A stretch of DNA of 64,000 bases from Siphonodentalium dalli (Eukaryota > Mollusca > Scaphopoda > Gadilida > Siphonodentaliidae), in assembly GCA_032622095.1 (NCBI GenBank), contig CP136064.1, forward strand, positions 116,052,004 through 116,116,003, given 5' to 3'. Below are positions 1 through 12,510 of this stretch, in pieces (positions within the stretch are counted from its first letter, which is position 1; every line of letters begins with the position of its first letter). The notes below the pieces were generated by a model. It ran no database searches, was not told where the DNA came from, and saw only the letters and a program-made list of their open reading frames with translations. A program made the position numbers and the translations under genes.

Positions 1-648
1 CTTATTATTTTATGATATCATATATTCGATTTGGTGATATCATAAAATGAATTCATTATATCACTAATTCCATTTTGCGATATCGCAAATTCAATTTTAT
101 GAATCAAAATTTTGTTTTTGCACAAAGAGACAGTATAAAGGATCCACCAGCCAAATTATATTTTCAACACTCATTCTGCAGAATGATTCAGTCTGAGTCT
201 GCGGATGTACACTGGTAATGGTAACAATTCACACTGGTTATTTGTAGAAAATCTGCTACATGAGGTCCAGGTAACTAAGTAATTTAGTGATTGTTGATTA
301 TAGAACATCGCAACTTTCCAATTTCTTCAGAAGAGATTTCGAGGACAGCATTGAATTTTCGTCAAATATCACCTAGATATTTTTTTTCTAGATTTCCGAA
401 CGATCGATTTCTCTCAATTTTGCGAGATTCACACGAAAATACTGAAACTACACTCTAGAGGCCACTTGATAACACATGGTATTTTATGCATAATATGTTA
501 AGGCAAATCATTTCTAAATTTCTTCCTGTAATCCTGATGTCCTTGCGGCAAGTGTGAAATTCACAATATTACTTTGAAAGTAGTTACCCAAGAAATATTG
601 GGGCAAGGATGGACACTGATTATTGTTACGGATTCACATAGATACCCA

Positions 649-2235
649 ATGAAAGTGTCAATGACACTGTAGCTCATCTTGATGAGGAGTTATTTTTTGC
701 TGAGCAATGAAAAGAATGATAAAGAAGTCACACTGAATATCCATATAAAGTTTGATCATGATCGGATGAGGGATATGGTCTGCAGGGTGCGCCAAAGGAT
801 TTAGTCATACAAGAAGTAAATTCCAAGATGGCTGCTGTCAGCCATGTTTTTCAACAAATTTGGTCAAAATAGGAGGCTCCCATCTAAAGGCCACCCCGAA
901 GATCAGTATGTAGTTTGGTGATGATCGGATGAGGGATGTGGTCTGTAGGGTGCGCCAAAGGATTTAGTCACACAAAGAATAAATTCCAAGATTGCTGCTG
1001 GCGGCCATGTTTTTCAACAAATTTCAGTCAAAATAGGAGGCTCCCATCTAGAGGTCACCTCAAAGATCCATATAAAGTTTGGTGATCATCAGATGAGGGA
1101 TGCCATCTGTTCGGTGTGCCAAAGGATTAAGCAATGCAAAGAATAAAATCCACGATGGCTGCCAGTGCCATGTTTTTCATCGAAAATTGTTCAAATTTGA
1201 TAGCCTATCGAGAGGTGATTCTAAACCTGTAAATTTTCAAATCAATTCTCCAATAAATGCAGGCTCCAGGGTGTGCCAATGGATTCAAATGTGAAATCCA
1301 AAATTGTTGCTGATGGCCATGTTTTTAAAAAACAATTTATGTCAAATTAGGATACTCCCATCTAGAGATCACCCCGAAGATCCATATGAGGTTTGGTGAC
1401 GATCGGATGAGAGATGTGGCCTGTAGGGTGTGCCGAAGGATTTATTCACACAAAGAGTAAATTCCAAGATGGCCACTGGCGGCCATGTTTTTCAACAAAT
1501 TTCAGTCAAAATAGGAGGCTCCCATCTAAAGGATACTCCGAAGATCCATCTGAAGATTGGTGATGATCGGATGAGGGATATGGTCTGCAGGGTGAGCCAA
1601 AGGATTTGGTCAGACAAAGAGTAAAATCCAAGATAGCTGCCGGTGGCCATGTTTTTCATTGAAATTTGATAGCTCCCATCTACAGGGGATCACAATCGTT
1701 CTGCATAATTTCAAAATGATCTGGCTATAAATATGGGTTGTAGGGTGTGCCGATGGATTGAAATCGGAATTTTTTGTATAGCTCCCATCTATAGGTCACC
1801 CTGAAGCTACATATGATGTTTGGTACAGATCGGATTAGGGATGCGGCCTGTAGGGCATGCCAAAGGAAATTGTTGATGCACACACTGACAACAGACGCAT
1901 GAACGACAGCAACCCTGGCAATAGCTCAAACTTTACATTGTAAAGTTGAGCTAAAAATTATCAGGCCGTAAATACGGGCTGTACGGTGTGCCGATGGATT
2001 CAAATTTGAAATCCAAGATGGGTGCTAGCGGCCATGTTTTTCATCGAAATTCTGAAAAAATTGATAGCTCCCATCTATAGGTCACCCTGAAGCTACATTT
2101 GAAGTTTGGTGAAGACAGGATGAGGGATGTGGCCTGTACGGCGTTCCGAATGAAATTGTTGATGCACGGACGCACGCACAATGGATGCCAACCCATAGCA
2201 ATAGCTCAAACTTTATGTTGTAAAGTTGAGCTAAT
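649..2235 (+). mobile_element. Family A tandem-core element, copy A1
   Basis: Starts with ATGAAAGTGTCAATGACAC and GTAGCTCA and ends with a hairpin AGCTCAAAC...AAAGTTGAGCT. The body is a run of diverged units of about 160-165 bp, each with a version of AAAATCCAAGATGGC, GGCCATGTTTTT, CCCATCTA, and AAGTTTGGTGATGATCGGAT. A second end-like hairpin at about 1928-1953 suggests an extra terminal unit was added. Architecture (short subterminal repeat, minisatellite core, ACGG-like stretch, 3' hairpin) resembles bivalve pearl elements and Helentron-associated elements; that assignment is inference. Confidence 0.75.
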
Positions 2236-2366
2236 AACCATGCATTGTGCATCATTATACCAATATTTCTTGGGTAATGATTTGTCTAACATATTATGCA
2301 TGAAAATACCAGATTTTGTTTTCAAGTGTCCTCCAGTTGTAGTAATTTCTTGCACATGTCACACAC

Positions 2367-3015
2367 TTAAAGGGGTACTGTACGCCATTTTCATTAAATT
2401 TCCGGTCATAACAACGATCTAATATCGATAATATATAGAAACATAAGTAATTTGAGTCGAAGATGTATTCTGTAAACGCTCAGGTTAATAGGCTATCTTA
2501 AAATTTAATAATTTAAAAGTTAATAATTTGATATAAATTGAATTTATGACTGGAGCCATAAAATGGCGTCGACTAAATTACGAATTTCCGTGTACACGAA
2601 GTAATCAAATAAAGTAATTGAGGGATACTGTTTGTTAAACTGATCGCACACACGATCGCTTAAAATATTATGATGATACGGGGAGAACACTCAAGCCACT
2701 CACTGACTAGTGACGATACAATAACTTAAATGAGAATATGGGACTAGTATGCAATGCATACTAGTCCCATATTCTCATTTAAGTTATTACACTATGCATA
2801 TAATATAACTTTAATTTGATTCATTTGGTTGAAAACTGTACAAAAATTACTCGACAACGACAATTTGTATTTTTGCATTCCGGTAAATTTGCCATCCGTA
2901 AGACGTCTACTTCGTACTCAACAGACTTTCAAATAATGAAAAAATTGTTACCTGATTCTCCGACTCGGAGACTATAGAAACCAACAACAACATTTGGCGT
3001 ACAGTACCCCTTTAA
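2367..3015. mobile_element. TTAA-flanked MITE (T2/Kolobok- or piggyBac-like)
   Basis: TTAA at both ends; terminal inverted repeats AGGGGTACTGTACGCCA and its complement TGGCGTACAGTACCCCT. The centre is a near-perfect 64-bp palindrome (2724-2787) around ACTAGTATGCAATGCATACT. It carries no coding sequence. TTAA followed by AGGGG fits the TTAAAGGRR signature of T2 MITEs described from Xenopus; piggyBac also targets TTAA. It is inserted in the right arm of the 167-3268 element, so it is younger than that element. Confidence 0.8.
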
Positions 3016-3268
3016 GAGAACTTGTTCGGTATTAAAGGAATACAATTAATGTCAATTGGATATTTGACAAATTCACCATTGTCATCTTCTGGCGAAATTT
3101 CTTCAGAAGAAATTGGAAAATTGCCTGTTTCGATAATCAACAGATAGTGCACTAAATTACCTAGTCACTTGGACCACCTGTTGCATGATTTTGTACAAAT
3201 AACCAGTGTGCATCGTTACCATACCAGTGTGCATCCACTATTTGTGGATTTTATCCGGTGAGTGTTCG

Positions 3269-3911
3269 TGAGTCGTGAGGTGTCTATTGAAATGGCAAAT
3301 ATGATAAATTGGGTCAATCATGTCAATAGCGAAGGTACATTGTATGTTCAGCCGCTACCAAATAAACCCAGCTGGTGAATAGGAGCCCAGGATCGAGCTC
3401 TTGAGGGAGCAGTCACTGCACCATATATCGGGTCATATTTATTGTAATCCTGTAGTAGACCTACTGCCCCATGTCCCTCCCCAACATACAATGGGCCGGG
3501 AACAGATCCCCCCCCCCCCATTTTTATTATATAATATTAAAAAAATAAATGTTCTGTACCATTTTTCCCCCTCCTACGTGGTGATCCTAGATGCGGTCCT
3601 GCTCAGAACCACATGACCCATGATATGGGTACTTTTATAGTACACATGGTACTTTTATCTATCACATTGCATTCATATATATATACAAGTTTGTTCTTTG
3701 TCAAATTGAGCTAAAAAGTCCAGGACATATCACCCGTTAGTGAAATTAGGATCAGCTCATCATTTCCCCAGATGTAGTTTATATCTACTCAAGGAAGTCA
3801 GATTGTTTTTGTTTTTTTATTATAATTTCCTTTTTCTTTTGTTACAGCTTGTATATATAAATACATGTACATGTTATATATATGTATTTTTTATTGCACA
3901 TCTACTACTAA
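3269..3911. other. Stretch without recognisable gene
   Basis: AT-rich sequence with a C run near 3507-3520 and short TA-rich repeats near 3675 and 3855. No exon or known repeat was recognised. Confidence 0.5.
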
Positions 3912-4846
3912 TATGAAAGTGTCAATGACACTGTAGCTCAACTTAGGTAAGGGAATAATTTAATGGTTGACAGTAAATGGAGGGATGTGGTCTGTAGGGT
4001 GTGCCAAGGGGTTTAGTGATGCAAAGAGAAAATTATAAAATGGCCACCGGCGGCCATGTTTTTTTGCCGAATGACCCCAAAATGACTCGTTCCCATCTAC
4101 ATGTCAATGTCAACATCCATGACAAATAGTCATACAAAGAGTAAAATCCAAAATGGCCATATTTTGTTTTGCCAAATGACCCCAAAATGACTCATTCCCA
4201 TCATGAGATCACCCCGATGATCCACATGAAGTTTGGTGATGATCAGATCAGGGATGTGGTATGTAGGGTGTGTCAAAGTATTTAGTGATGCAAAGAGTAA
4301 AATCCAATATGGCTGCCGGCGGCCATGTTTTTTGGCCAAATGACACCAAAATGACTCGTTCCTATCTAGAGGTCGCCCCGATGATCCATATGAAGTTTGG
4401 TGATGATCGGATCAGAGATGTTGTCTGCAGGATGCGTCAAAGGATTTAGTGATGCAAAGAGTAAAATCCAAGATGGCCACCAGCGGCCATGTTTTTTGGC
4501 CGAATGATCCTAAAATGACTCGTTCCCATCTACATGTAAATGTCAACATTCATGACAAATTTTATGATGATCAAACAAACAGTACGGCCTGTAGCCCGCG
4601 ACAATGGATTTAATTTTGAAATCAAAGATGGCCACCAGCGGCCATTTTTTTGGCCGAATGACCCCAAAATGACTCGTTCCCATCTACATGTCAATGTCAA
4701 CATTCATGACAACTTTCATAAAGATCAGACCAAATATACGACCTGTAGCCCCCGCCAAATGAAATTGTTGACGGACACACATACACACAGACGACGGACG
4801 CCAACCCATGGCAATAGCTCAAACTTACAAAGTAAGTTGAGCTAAA
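3912..4846 (+). mobile_element. Family A tandem-core element, copy A2
   Basis: Complete copy: 5' ATGAAAGTGTCAATGACAC then GTAGCTCAACTTAGGTA, about five core units with GGCGGCCATGTTTTTTGGCC-like centres, an ACACACAGACGACGGACG tail, and the terminal hairpin AGCTCAAACTTACAAAGTAA with its complement TTGAGCT. The inverted 11-mer AGCTCAACTTA / TAAGTTGAGCT marks both ends. Confidence 0.8.
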
Positions 4847-5659
4847 AATGCATATTTTCAATGCAATCATGCCTTCACCTAAAATAATCTGTATTCCTCA
4901 CGTGGAGTGCAAGTCAGAGTTATTTATTGCGGATACTATATTTTTTATGCAATTTAAATGAAATAATTCGATTTAAAGTGGGATGTGCAATAAATACAGA
5001 AAGCATTGCATGCTCGATTGGAGAAGCACTTCATGCAAATTGCCGAGATGACGTGGTCACATCCCTACGCCATTCTAACTCGTCACACAAAAACCTCTCC
5101 ATTCAAAACACGCATTACGCCCTGTCTATATATATCCTTTCGGAACAATTATAACAAATACCTTACATAACAGGTTAGTGTGACATAATGTTCTTTATTG
5201 TTCTATTGAAATTTCTTTTGTTATCAGTATTTACACTCTTAACATGGAGAAACTATCTATAAAGTGTGTCAACTTCTTGAGCTTTTTTGTATTTGTTCTG
5301 GTTTATGCTCCATGCCATCTATATATTGTGTATAAGGGTTGGCCGAAAAGAGGGTGGTATTATCGAGCTGAAATGCAGTTTATTTGACTTTCTCAGATAG
5401 TGAATAGCTACTACGTCTTTTATGAATTATCGTACGATAATCTTAAACTAGCTTAAACGTACTGTATATAAGTAAAGCAAATATTTTACTGGGATGAAGT
5501 TAATGAATTGTGGTAATACAGAAGCCTTGTAGACTATCAGTTAGGCACTATCAGGGCAAGGACACTGTCCCATTTTGTGTCAAAACATCTTTGTATAGAA
5601 TAATTCCACTTACAGGAAAATTTCTCAATCTCAAATTTGTGTTTAATGAATTTTATTGC
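4847..5659. other. Stretch without recognisable gene
   Basis: AT-rich, no splice-flanked conserved coding segment and no copy of the repeat families named here. ORFs present are short and lack any recognisable motif. Confidence 0.5.
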
Positions 5660-7550
5660 ATTTTCTACCTAGTTTGGCCGCTCTTTGTTTTGACACCGTG
5701 TTACATATAAATAGCGTTTTATTACTAGAATAATATTATTTATTGCAAGGTTATTGTCTTCAAAAAAGCTTCCTAAAATTATCTGGTCAACTTTTAAGGG
5801 GCTGTCCATGTTACAGTGAGTGACAAGGTAACCTGAGATAAAATCCCATATTGGTTTTACTTTTGCACATGATACTAATAGGTGTTTACTATTTTCTCTT
5901 TCGATTTGGCAGAAAGTGCACTTATTTGAGGTCTTAATTCTACATTTTTCTAGGAATATATTTGTTACTAATGTATTAGGGATAATTTGAAATTGAAAGA
6001 ATTGCAATTTTGTGTTTTTTGTTGTTTTAAATGGTAGTGTGTATATATATTCCCAATTGAGATCATCCATGTCAAGACTTAGTCTGTGACACCAGCCAGT
6101 TTCAGCAACTGGGTTAGGTGAGCTATTAGCAACGTAAATCCAGTACAGGAATTTTATTAGTCTCTCTTCGTTGATAATGTTCTGTATTAATTTTGTTTTT
6201 ACCAATTCATTTGAATTATTAACTGCAGATTGTATTTTTCCTCTATTCTACAGGAATAGATGAAAGCAGACTTTGGAGAGTCAAGAAGTTCACTGTTAGT
6301 CCATATTTTTTCGATAATTCTTTGACATTCATGAAGGACCCATCGTCATTCAGGATGTCTTTAATAAAGATTATCTGTTTGTCCACCCAGGCACGATAGT
6401 ATATAGGTTTTCGTTCTATTTAAAAAAGCATATTATGGAAGATTGGTTGACTTTTATAGTCCTCGACTGATGAAGGTTCCTTAACTAAATCTGCGTATAG
6501 GCTAATATCGTGTCCCGCCAAAAAGGGTTAAAAAACACTGCTATTTTTTCAGGCTGTGTTTATTCAAATATAACATTCCTAATCCACCATATTTTTGCAA
6601 TTATCCTAAAAGTATCAGTTTCCATTCAGAGAAGTTAAGCGGGTCTAGTAGTTTTTTGAGCCAACTCACTTTTAGAGATTTAGAAAAGCAATTAATATCC
6701 GGAAATTCTAGTCCACCTTTTCTTTTTTCTTAAATAATGTTTCTATTTTTTATTCTATCTCGTTTCCCATTCCAAAAGAAATGGAATAGCAAGGCTTGCA
6801 TTTCTTTGAGGAATTTATTTGGTGGGGTAGGCAATACTGTTAATATTTGGATAATAATAGGTAATACTAACATTTTTATGACAGTTACTTTGCCTATATG
6901 AGACAGTGTCCTGAGAGCCCAATGCTTTAGAATATTCTCCATATTTTCTCTCTTTTTTTCCCAATTTTCCAGTACTAGTGTGGGATCTTGTAAATCAAAC
7001 AGAATCCCCAATGTTTTAAATTTTCCTCTAATGTTCCATTTAAGATTAATATTAGTTTCTAATATTCGAGTACAACCATGTCAAGCTCCAAACCACACCA
7101 CTTCTGTTTTTTCAAAATTTGGTTTTAGTCCTGATAAAGTTTCGAAGTCTTTCATAAGGGCTATTGCCTGATTGAGGGATGATTGTGTCCCATCAAGCCC
7201 GAGTATGGAATCATCCGCATATTGACTTATTTTATATTCTCTATCATTAATTGAGATACCCATGATGTCATTACCATATTTCAATGTGGCTGAGAATGTT
7301 TCTATACAGAGAATAAAGAGGTAGGGGGAAAGCGGGTTCCTGCCTAACTCCTCTCTCTACATTGAAATTTTGTGACAAATGACCATTATTAATAATAAAA
7401 CTATTAGCGTATTTATATAATGTTGATACCCATTTTATGAGAGATTCACCAAATCCAAAAAAAATTAATGTTTTTTGGATAAAATTCCAGTTTATAGTGT
7501 CAAATGCTTTTTCATAGTCTAACAGAAGCATCAAACCCAGGAATATCCTG
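5660..7550 (-). pseudogene. Dead non-LTR retrotransposon (Tx1/L1-like reverse transcriptase), 5'-truncated
   Basis: Reading on the minus strand from 7550 down, several frames together carry the order of a LINE ORF2 C-terminal half. LLLDYEKAFDTINW and RGVRQ lie at about 7530-7330, separated from the next part by frameshifts; QYADDSILGLDG (catalytic YADD box intact) and SGLKPNFEKTE at about 7230-7100; LKHWALRTLSHIGKVTVIK and a FFWNGKRDRIKN motif at 7011-6730. At 6205-5669 is a C-terminal region with C-x2-C...H-x4-C spacing (CTFCQIERENSKHLLVSC). Endonuclease and N-terminal RT are absent. Frame shifts and stops show it is non-functional. Confidence 0.85.
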
Positions 7551-7627
7551 TTCCTTACTTTCTAACCACACAACCCGGAAATTATAAGCATTTTCGTGAA
7601 TATTTTTATTTTTCCTGCAATATCTGT

Positions 7628-7786
7628 TTAACCGTTTAATGATGGGAGCTGCACTGTTACAGCATTAAAGACCATGTGCCAGTGCCTTCTCTTATATAGG
7701 GACTAGGGAGCCTCGTATATGTAAGAGAATTCGTTGGCACAGGGTTTTCGCACTATTTCTGGAAATTCTAGTCATGAAAGTGTTAA
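7628..7786 (-). mobile_element. Family G MITE, TTAA-flanked
   Basis: TTAA at both ends; ends TTAACCGTTTAATGATGGGA and CTAGTCATGAAAGTGTTAA. The interior has CTTATATAGGGACTAGGGAG and CCTGTGCC-like segments shared with copies at 22599-22846 and 40746-41005, in opposite orientation. piggyBac-like by its TTAACCCTTT terminus (inference). Confidence 0.7.
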
Positions 7787-7841
7787 ATTTGATAGACACC
7801 AACCACCATCAGCATCAAAACTCTGCATAGCGCATAGCAGG

Positions 7842-8925
7842 TAGCATCGAGAACACTGTACACAATTACTGGTTATGTCACAATTTAAAGGCCGTATTAT
7901 ATATTTTTAATGCGTTCTTACATCACTTATTTTCAAACTGCGCTGGTACATCGATAAAGGACTTTCAGTCTATATTCTAGGATGCGTTGATCAATGTTGC
8001 AACCATATGGGAATCTCTTCCGGAATATGGACATACAACTCTGGAACGCATTGTGAAATTAAGAAATAACCACCATTGAACTTCTTACCGCTAATGGATG
8101 GACAGACTATTTCCATATTGTATGTCGCAAGCATATGAACGCACTTGCCACCATATCAACATCACTCGCTTGGTATGAAATATGTATACAAAACCGCATG
8201 TGTGCATGTGTTCATGTCATCAGTTTATCGGACAAGTGCAATGGCGTATAATGGTAGATTGACCTGTCAAATACACTTCCACTATCGCATGAATTTCATA
8301 AACATTCCGCAAGTAACACACATGTACAGTTATGTGTTTATCACACGAATATAACTATCTTCTAACTAACCCCACCCCACGTCTTAACAAGGTATGTGTT
8401 TCCACAATGGAATCGCGAAATTGCAAGTTAGAAACTGGAAATTTTAAGGATTTTAATGTTATTGTTTGTAGTTACCACACCTGCTTAAATATAACTGACA
8501 CTACACACTATCAAATCACAATCATACCAAGTAGGGCTGAGAACGCTGCAACCAATTACCACAATGGTAAGGCCGTAGTTTTATTTAGGTTATACTGAGT
8601 TAATACGTCAATCATTTTCCACTGCACTACTGATCAATAAAGGATCTTTCAGTCCATATGTCAGGATGTTTTCACCAACGTCACAACGATATGGGGCATT
8701 ATGGGCACACCTCCCAAAATATTGAAACATCACAAGTCTGGAACGCATTAAGTAAAGAAATTACCAAATTAGCAGACTCTTCTCAGTGTATGTCGCAAGC
8801 ATATGGACGCACTACGTGTGCCACTATATTAATATGAAACGTTGGTATGAAATATATACACAAATCTGATTGTGTGTGTTCTTGTCGTCAGTTTACCAGA
8901 CCAGACGAGTGCAAAGGCGCAAGGA
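7842..8925. repeat. Diverged tandem duplication (~690 bp offset)
   Basis: A block beginning near GAGAACACTG at 7849 recurs near GAGAACGCTGCAACCAATTA at 8537. Shared in order: CAATTAC, AAGGCCGTA, TAAAGGA-CTTTCAGTC, CAGGATG-like, CTGGAACGCATT, GTATGTCGCAAGCATATG and GGTATGAAATAT. The two copies differ at many positions. No coding function is apparent. Confidence 0.6.
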
Positions 8926-9257
8926 TAGCACAATTCTCTGCACGAACAGTGAAATACCCTATGTGTTATTCTTATGGGATCGTAGGAGTTTCATAACCTT
9001 GTGGCCAGTAGCACTTGTATATGTTCTTTCTTTGAGTGTCTAATTGAACATAACAATTGCTGTTTGCAGTCATGTTTCGTGAACGTATAGGCCTACATGT
9101 ATAGCTATAGTAGTACATGCACATGTAGCCTGATGTAGGTAAGACACAATTATAGTAAATATTGGTATAACATTTTATTCCACACCCATTGATATGAGGC
9201 ACATGTATTGACCGGAATCCCAGCCATTGCATACATATACCTCTGGTGGAATACATA

Positions 9258-9421
9258 CACAGAACGACACGATGTGTAAATGTGTTTGTCGATACGGCAC
9301 GAGTGATGTCACAGAAGGATAGAACTCGAGGCGCTTGCGCTTGCGCCTCGAGTTCTATCCCTCCGCGACAGCTCGAGTGCCGTATCGACAAACCCATTTA
9401 CACATCGTGTCGTTCTGTGTT
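9258..9421. repeat. Fold-back repeat (hairpin), family F
   Basis: Arms start ACACAGAACGACACGATGTG and end in the reverse complement CACATCGTGTCGTTCTGTGT; the centre is GCGCTTGCGCTTGCGC flanked by CTCGAG. A diverged copy lies at about 40300-40460. The left arm also resembles the ends of the 7842-8925 duplication (ATACACA then GTCGATACGG-like), suggesting a shared family. Confidence 0.75.
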
Positions 9422-9789
9422 TATTACACGCTTCGCGTCCTAGAATCCGTGCATTAAAAATACACGAACGTCATGTACGTCATTTTACGTCAACGAGATG
9501 TGTATGGAACGTACGTTCCATACGGATTTGTGAATATGGAACAGCAATAACACTGTACTTCTAGGAACAAGCGTGTAATAAAAGCCGGAACTATTCGTGT
9601 TGACGTTGTCGCGAAGAACGATGATGTACATTACGTCGATCATCCGCTTCCGGTGATTCCCCCATAATTACTGGTTATTTGTCAGACTTAAATCACAATA
9701 AATGTAGCTATATAGTAACAATGGAGGTGACGTTCGTGGATTGAACTTTTCTGACTGAACGGTGTAGAATAAATACAGAACACAACTTG

Positions 9790-9905
9790 CATCATAATCT
9801 CGAATCTGTTATCGAACTCGTTGCGGACGGCGCAAAGTTATATTTCGCTCGAGCTATAATATCCTTGCGCCATCCGCAACTCTTTCGATAAAAGATTCTC
9901 GATTA
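9790..9905. repeat. Imperfect hairpin repeat
   Basis: GAATCTGTTATCGAACTCG and TTGCGGACGGCGCAA on the left pair with TTGCGCCATCCGCAA and CTTTCGATAAAAGATTC on the right. About 115 bp in total with a short AT-rich loop. No target duplication was determined. Confidence 0.6.
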
Positions 9906-10836
9906 AGATGCGCGCTGTGTCTTATTATATATCCACTCTAGACTCACAAATTTACAATTAAAATATACAAGTAATAAATACATGTATTAATTAATTTATG
10001 TTACTCTTTTCAACTAACGTTCCACACCAAAGTGAGAGTCACTCTTAGTTGCTGTATAAGGATCGAAGGCACTAAAAGGGATAATTCGTTATTGATACAT
10101 ATATGTAACCTTCATACCATCTTCATTTTGATATGTCGGATTGAGTGTAGTTGGGGTTACGACTTATTGAAGGGTCGGTAAGTTGGCATAATAACATCAT
10201 ATTTTTTTTTATTAATGTGACGTTTTTATGACTTTTCAAGTCTTATATGTTTTATGGAAGTTTGCATAACCTTCAATCAATACAATGTTTAACTGAAAAA
10301 TCAACCCATTTTTGGTGGGGGTAACATAGGTTTTGTAGGGAGGCCCAAACACATTCAGATTGGCCTATTTGTATTTATTATGTCAGCTCTTGCAATTAGC
10401 CAATCAGCGTCGATATATAGTGACGGTATATGAACCCATATTAGGTCGGTGACCTAATATAAAATCAATATTAGGTGCTTATCCGCCATCTTGTTTTTTC
10501 TTCTTCAGAAACTCGGTCGCCTCGGGAATATTTTTTATGTATTTTGGCGCCAATCAAGGGGATATCTATCGGAAATGATTTTCTGTGAATTTAAAGACAT
10601 AGTACTATGTACCAAAACCTGCATGCGATACATTTGAGGAATTCTAAAGACTCATAAATTAACTATCAAACTCAACAAGTTGTCCTACTTCTGGTAATTA
10701 GCCATTGACGCGTCACTGTGACGTTACATAAGTTAATGGCCATAGACAACTCAATTATCTTTCCAAATTACAATAAATTACAGCGACGATTAATTAAAGG
10801 GATATGCAGGATTTTGTCCACTGACATAATAAATAC
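9906..10836. other. Stretch without recognisable gene
   Basis: AT-rich and unassigned. Contains a small local palindrome, AATATTGATTTTATATTAGG-like, near 10440-10475. No conserved exon was recognised. Confidence 0.4.
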
Positions 10837-10953
10837 GTTACGAGACGCTTAGTGGTCGGATATGGTGTCATGTGAGGCTCAGCGAAATCAATATTATATT
10901 GATCTCACTTCGCCTCACATGACACCATATCCGACCACTAAGCGTCCCGTAAC
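10837..10953. repeat. Near-perfect palindrome, 117 bp
   Basis: Left arm GTTACGAGACGCTTAGTGGT continuing into CGGATATGGTGTCATGTGAG; right arm is its complement ending ACCACTAAGCGTCCCGTAAC. Loop ATATTATAT. Only a few mismatches in about 50-bp arms. Likely a young fold-back MITE. Confidence 0.85.
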
Positions 10954-10965
10954 TTATATTATTGC

Positions 10966-12400
10966 ACACACTGTCCCCTGGAACATGACAAACGTGGCAA
11001 GAATGAAAAAAATACCAACCGGTATCTCATTCTAATAACAATATACCCACTGTTGCTTGTTGGTGAATTTGGATTTAGTTCAAACTAATTTGGGCATATT
11101 GTCGGCAACAATATTTTATTAATCAGAAGGCAACCACATCACCCAGGAGTCTTCATGTCTTTTTCAATACACTTTCTGTTAGACATACAGCACCTCCAAG
11201 TGTAAATTATGGCAATTTCCAAACGTAATGCAACAAGATTTACATTCTTCAGAGTTGAAGCAGTGTATATTTTCATACGATGTTTTGCACTGGAGAAATA
11301 AATACACACCAGCTTCCTGGAGTGAATTCCTTTGTGACCTCAGGTCAAGAATCACTATACCGTGTACACAAACTACACATGGATGTCTCCACCCAAAAAG
11401 TATCCATTGCACACATGGCTACCTCAAATATAATTTAGAATAGATGGTGTGTTTCCTGCTATCCTGTTTTCTCATCACTTCCTTCTCGTATTATAAGGAG
11501 GCTGAAATTGCAAATTATTAAATACATTGGGTCCTTGGTGTTGATATTGTCTTTGGGTGTGAAGAACATTCCACAACAAGCGCCCACAGAAAATATTGGA
11601 TTTGACCTTTGGCTTTGTGCTATCTAGTCACGATACAACAGTTCCATTTAATCCATGACTGTGAATTTTAATTTTACACCTGTCCAAGGAAATTGTCTGA
11701 TGCCTTTTGGAAATTTATTCAGAACCAGTACATGTCAGATCACAGAGTTGAACTTCTGATAGTTGATATAGTTCGTGTGATAAGCAGAATGTAGATCCGA
11801 AATATCCCTGAAAATAGAAAACAAAATACTTTAAGTATACTAGTACATATACAATACAGACATGGTTTTAACAAGTCTGGTTTCACAACTAATCAATTGA
11901 TGAAGTGTATGGCTTCTTTTCAGGGAGTTTGAACTGTTAAATAAAAGGAACGACTAACATTCCTTTCTTTTGATGCCAAGCAGTTTCAACTACTGAGTAC
12001 AATCATGTAAAGTTTTGCCGACATATAATTTAATAGTATTCCTGTCAACATTAAAAAACAGCATTAGTAACCAGGAGTTTGGTTTAATGAGGGTTAAATA
12101 ATTATTGCTCCAACAAGTCATTCAAATAAATTATTAGTGTCCCTTTGAGTTAATTGAGGTAAACCGCACCTATTCCATGAGACACCCGGGGAAGTTCCCC
12201 CTATCCCCCTCCATATATTCTAAGCTCATGATAAACGCACTTTTTTGTTATTTATTAGTGCCACTTTAAAATCATCTGAGAACCACGGCACCTATCCCAC
12301 GACAATCCCTGTGTCAAGTTACAGTACCCCTGTGTATTAATTTTCCTACATATATTGATTATCTTCTAAGCTGATACTGATTCTAAGCTGATGATCTTTA
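10966..12400. other. Low-repeat region, no firm gene
   Basis: This stretch lacks the dispersed families seen elsewhere. It has one candidate terminal exon (11735-11807, listed separately) and ORFs on both strands at 11179-11443 that resemble no family I know; one on the minus strand is Cys-rich (CKSCCITFGNC). It may hold 3' UTR sequence of an undetected gene. Confidence 0.4.
11735..11807 (-). CDS. Candidate terminal exon of an unknown minus-strand gene
   Basis: Seen: a strong pyrimidine tract TTTTGTTTTCTATTTTCAG, then 73 nt open in one frame, encoding DISDLHSAYHTNYINYQ and KFNSVI before TGA, followed 15 nt later by AATAAA (11719-11714 on the minus strand). This is the layout of a short last exon. 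No upstream exon was identified and I recognise no homolog, so chance is possible. Confidence 0.22.
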
Positions 12401-12505
12401 TTAACCCTTTCATGACTGGAGCTTCCTGAAATTTTTAGAAAACCCTGTGCTAATGCATCCTCTTATATGAACCCCAGTCACCCAAGGTCCCTCCACACCA
12501 AATAT
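12401..12505 (+). mobile_element. Family G MITE, truncated
   Basis: Begins TTAACCCTTTCATGACTGGA and continues AAACCCTGTGCTAATGCAT and CTCTTATATGA as in the complete copies; the second half is missing where the family B array starts at 12511. Confidence 0.65.
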
Positions 12506-12510
12506 AAGCT

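Larger units (their letters stand above)
167..3268. mobile_element. Large inverted-repeat element with nested insertions
   Basis: Two long arms face each other. The left arm is about 167-605. The right arm is 2240-2366 plus 3016-3268, split by a TTAA-flanked MITE. Matches between the left arm and the reverse complement of the right include ACACTGGTTATTTGTA, GTAATTTAGTG, CCAATTTCTTC, TATGCATAATATGTTA and ACCCAAGAAATATTGG; identity is roughly 75-80% by eye. The space between the arms is filled by a family A element. Superfamily is not assigned: no transposase is visible and the exact ends were not fixed. Confidence 0.7.

Noticed and set aside
1100-1624. Short ORFs across family A units (also 4540-4845, 21317-21691, 41337-43245, 50847-52586)
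   Set aside because: They follow the 160-bp repeat, change frame between units and resemble no protein.
11179-11443. Overlapping ORFs on both strands, one Cys-rich
   Set aside because: No known family, no clear splice context; mutual overlap suggests chance.
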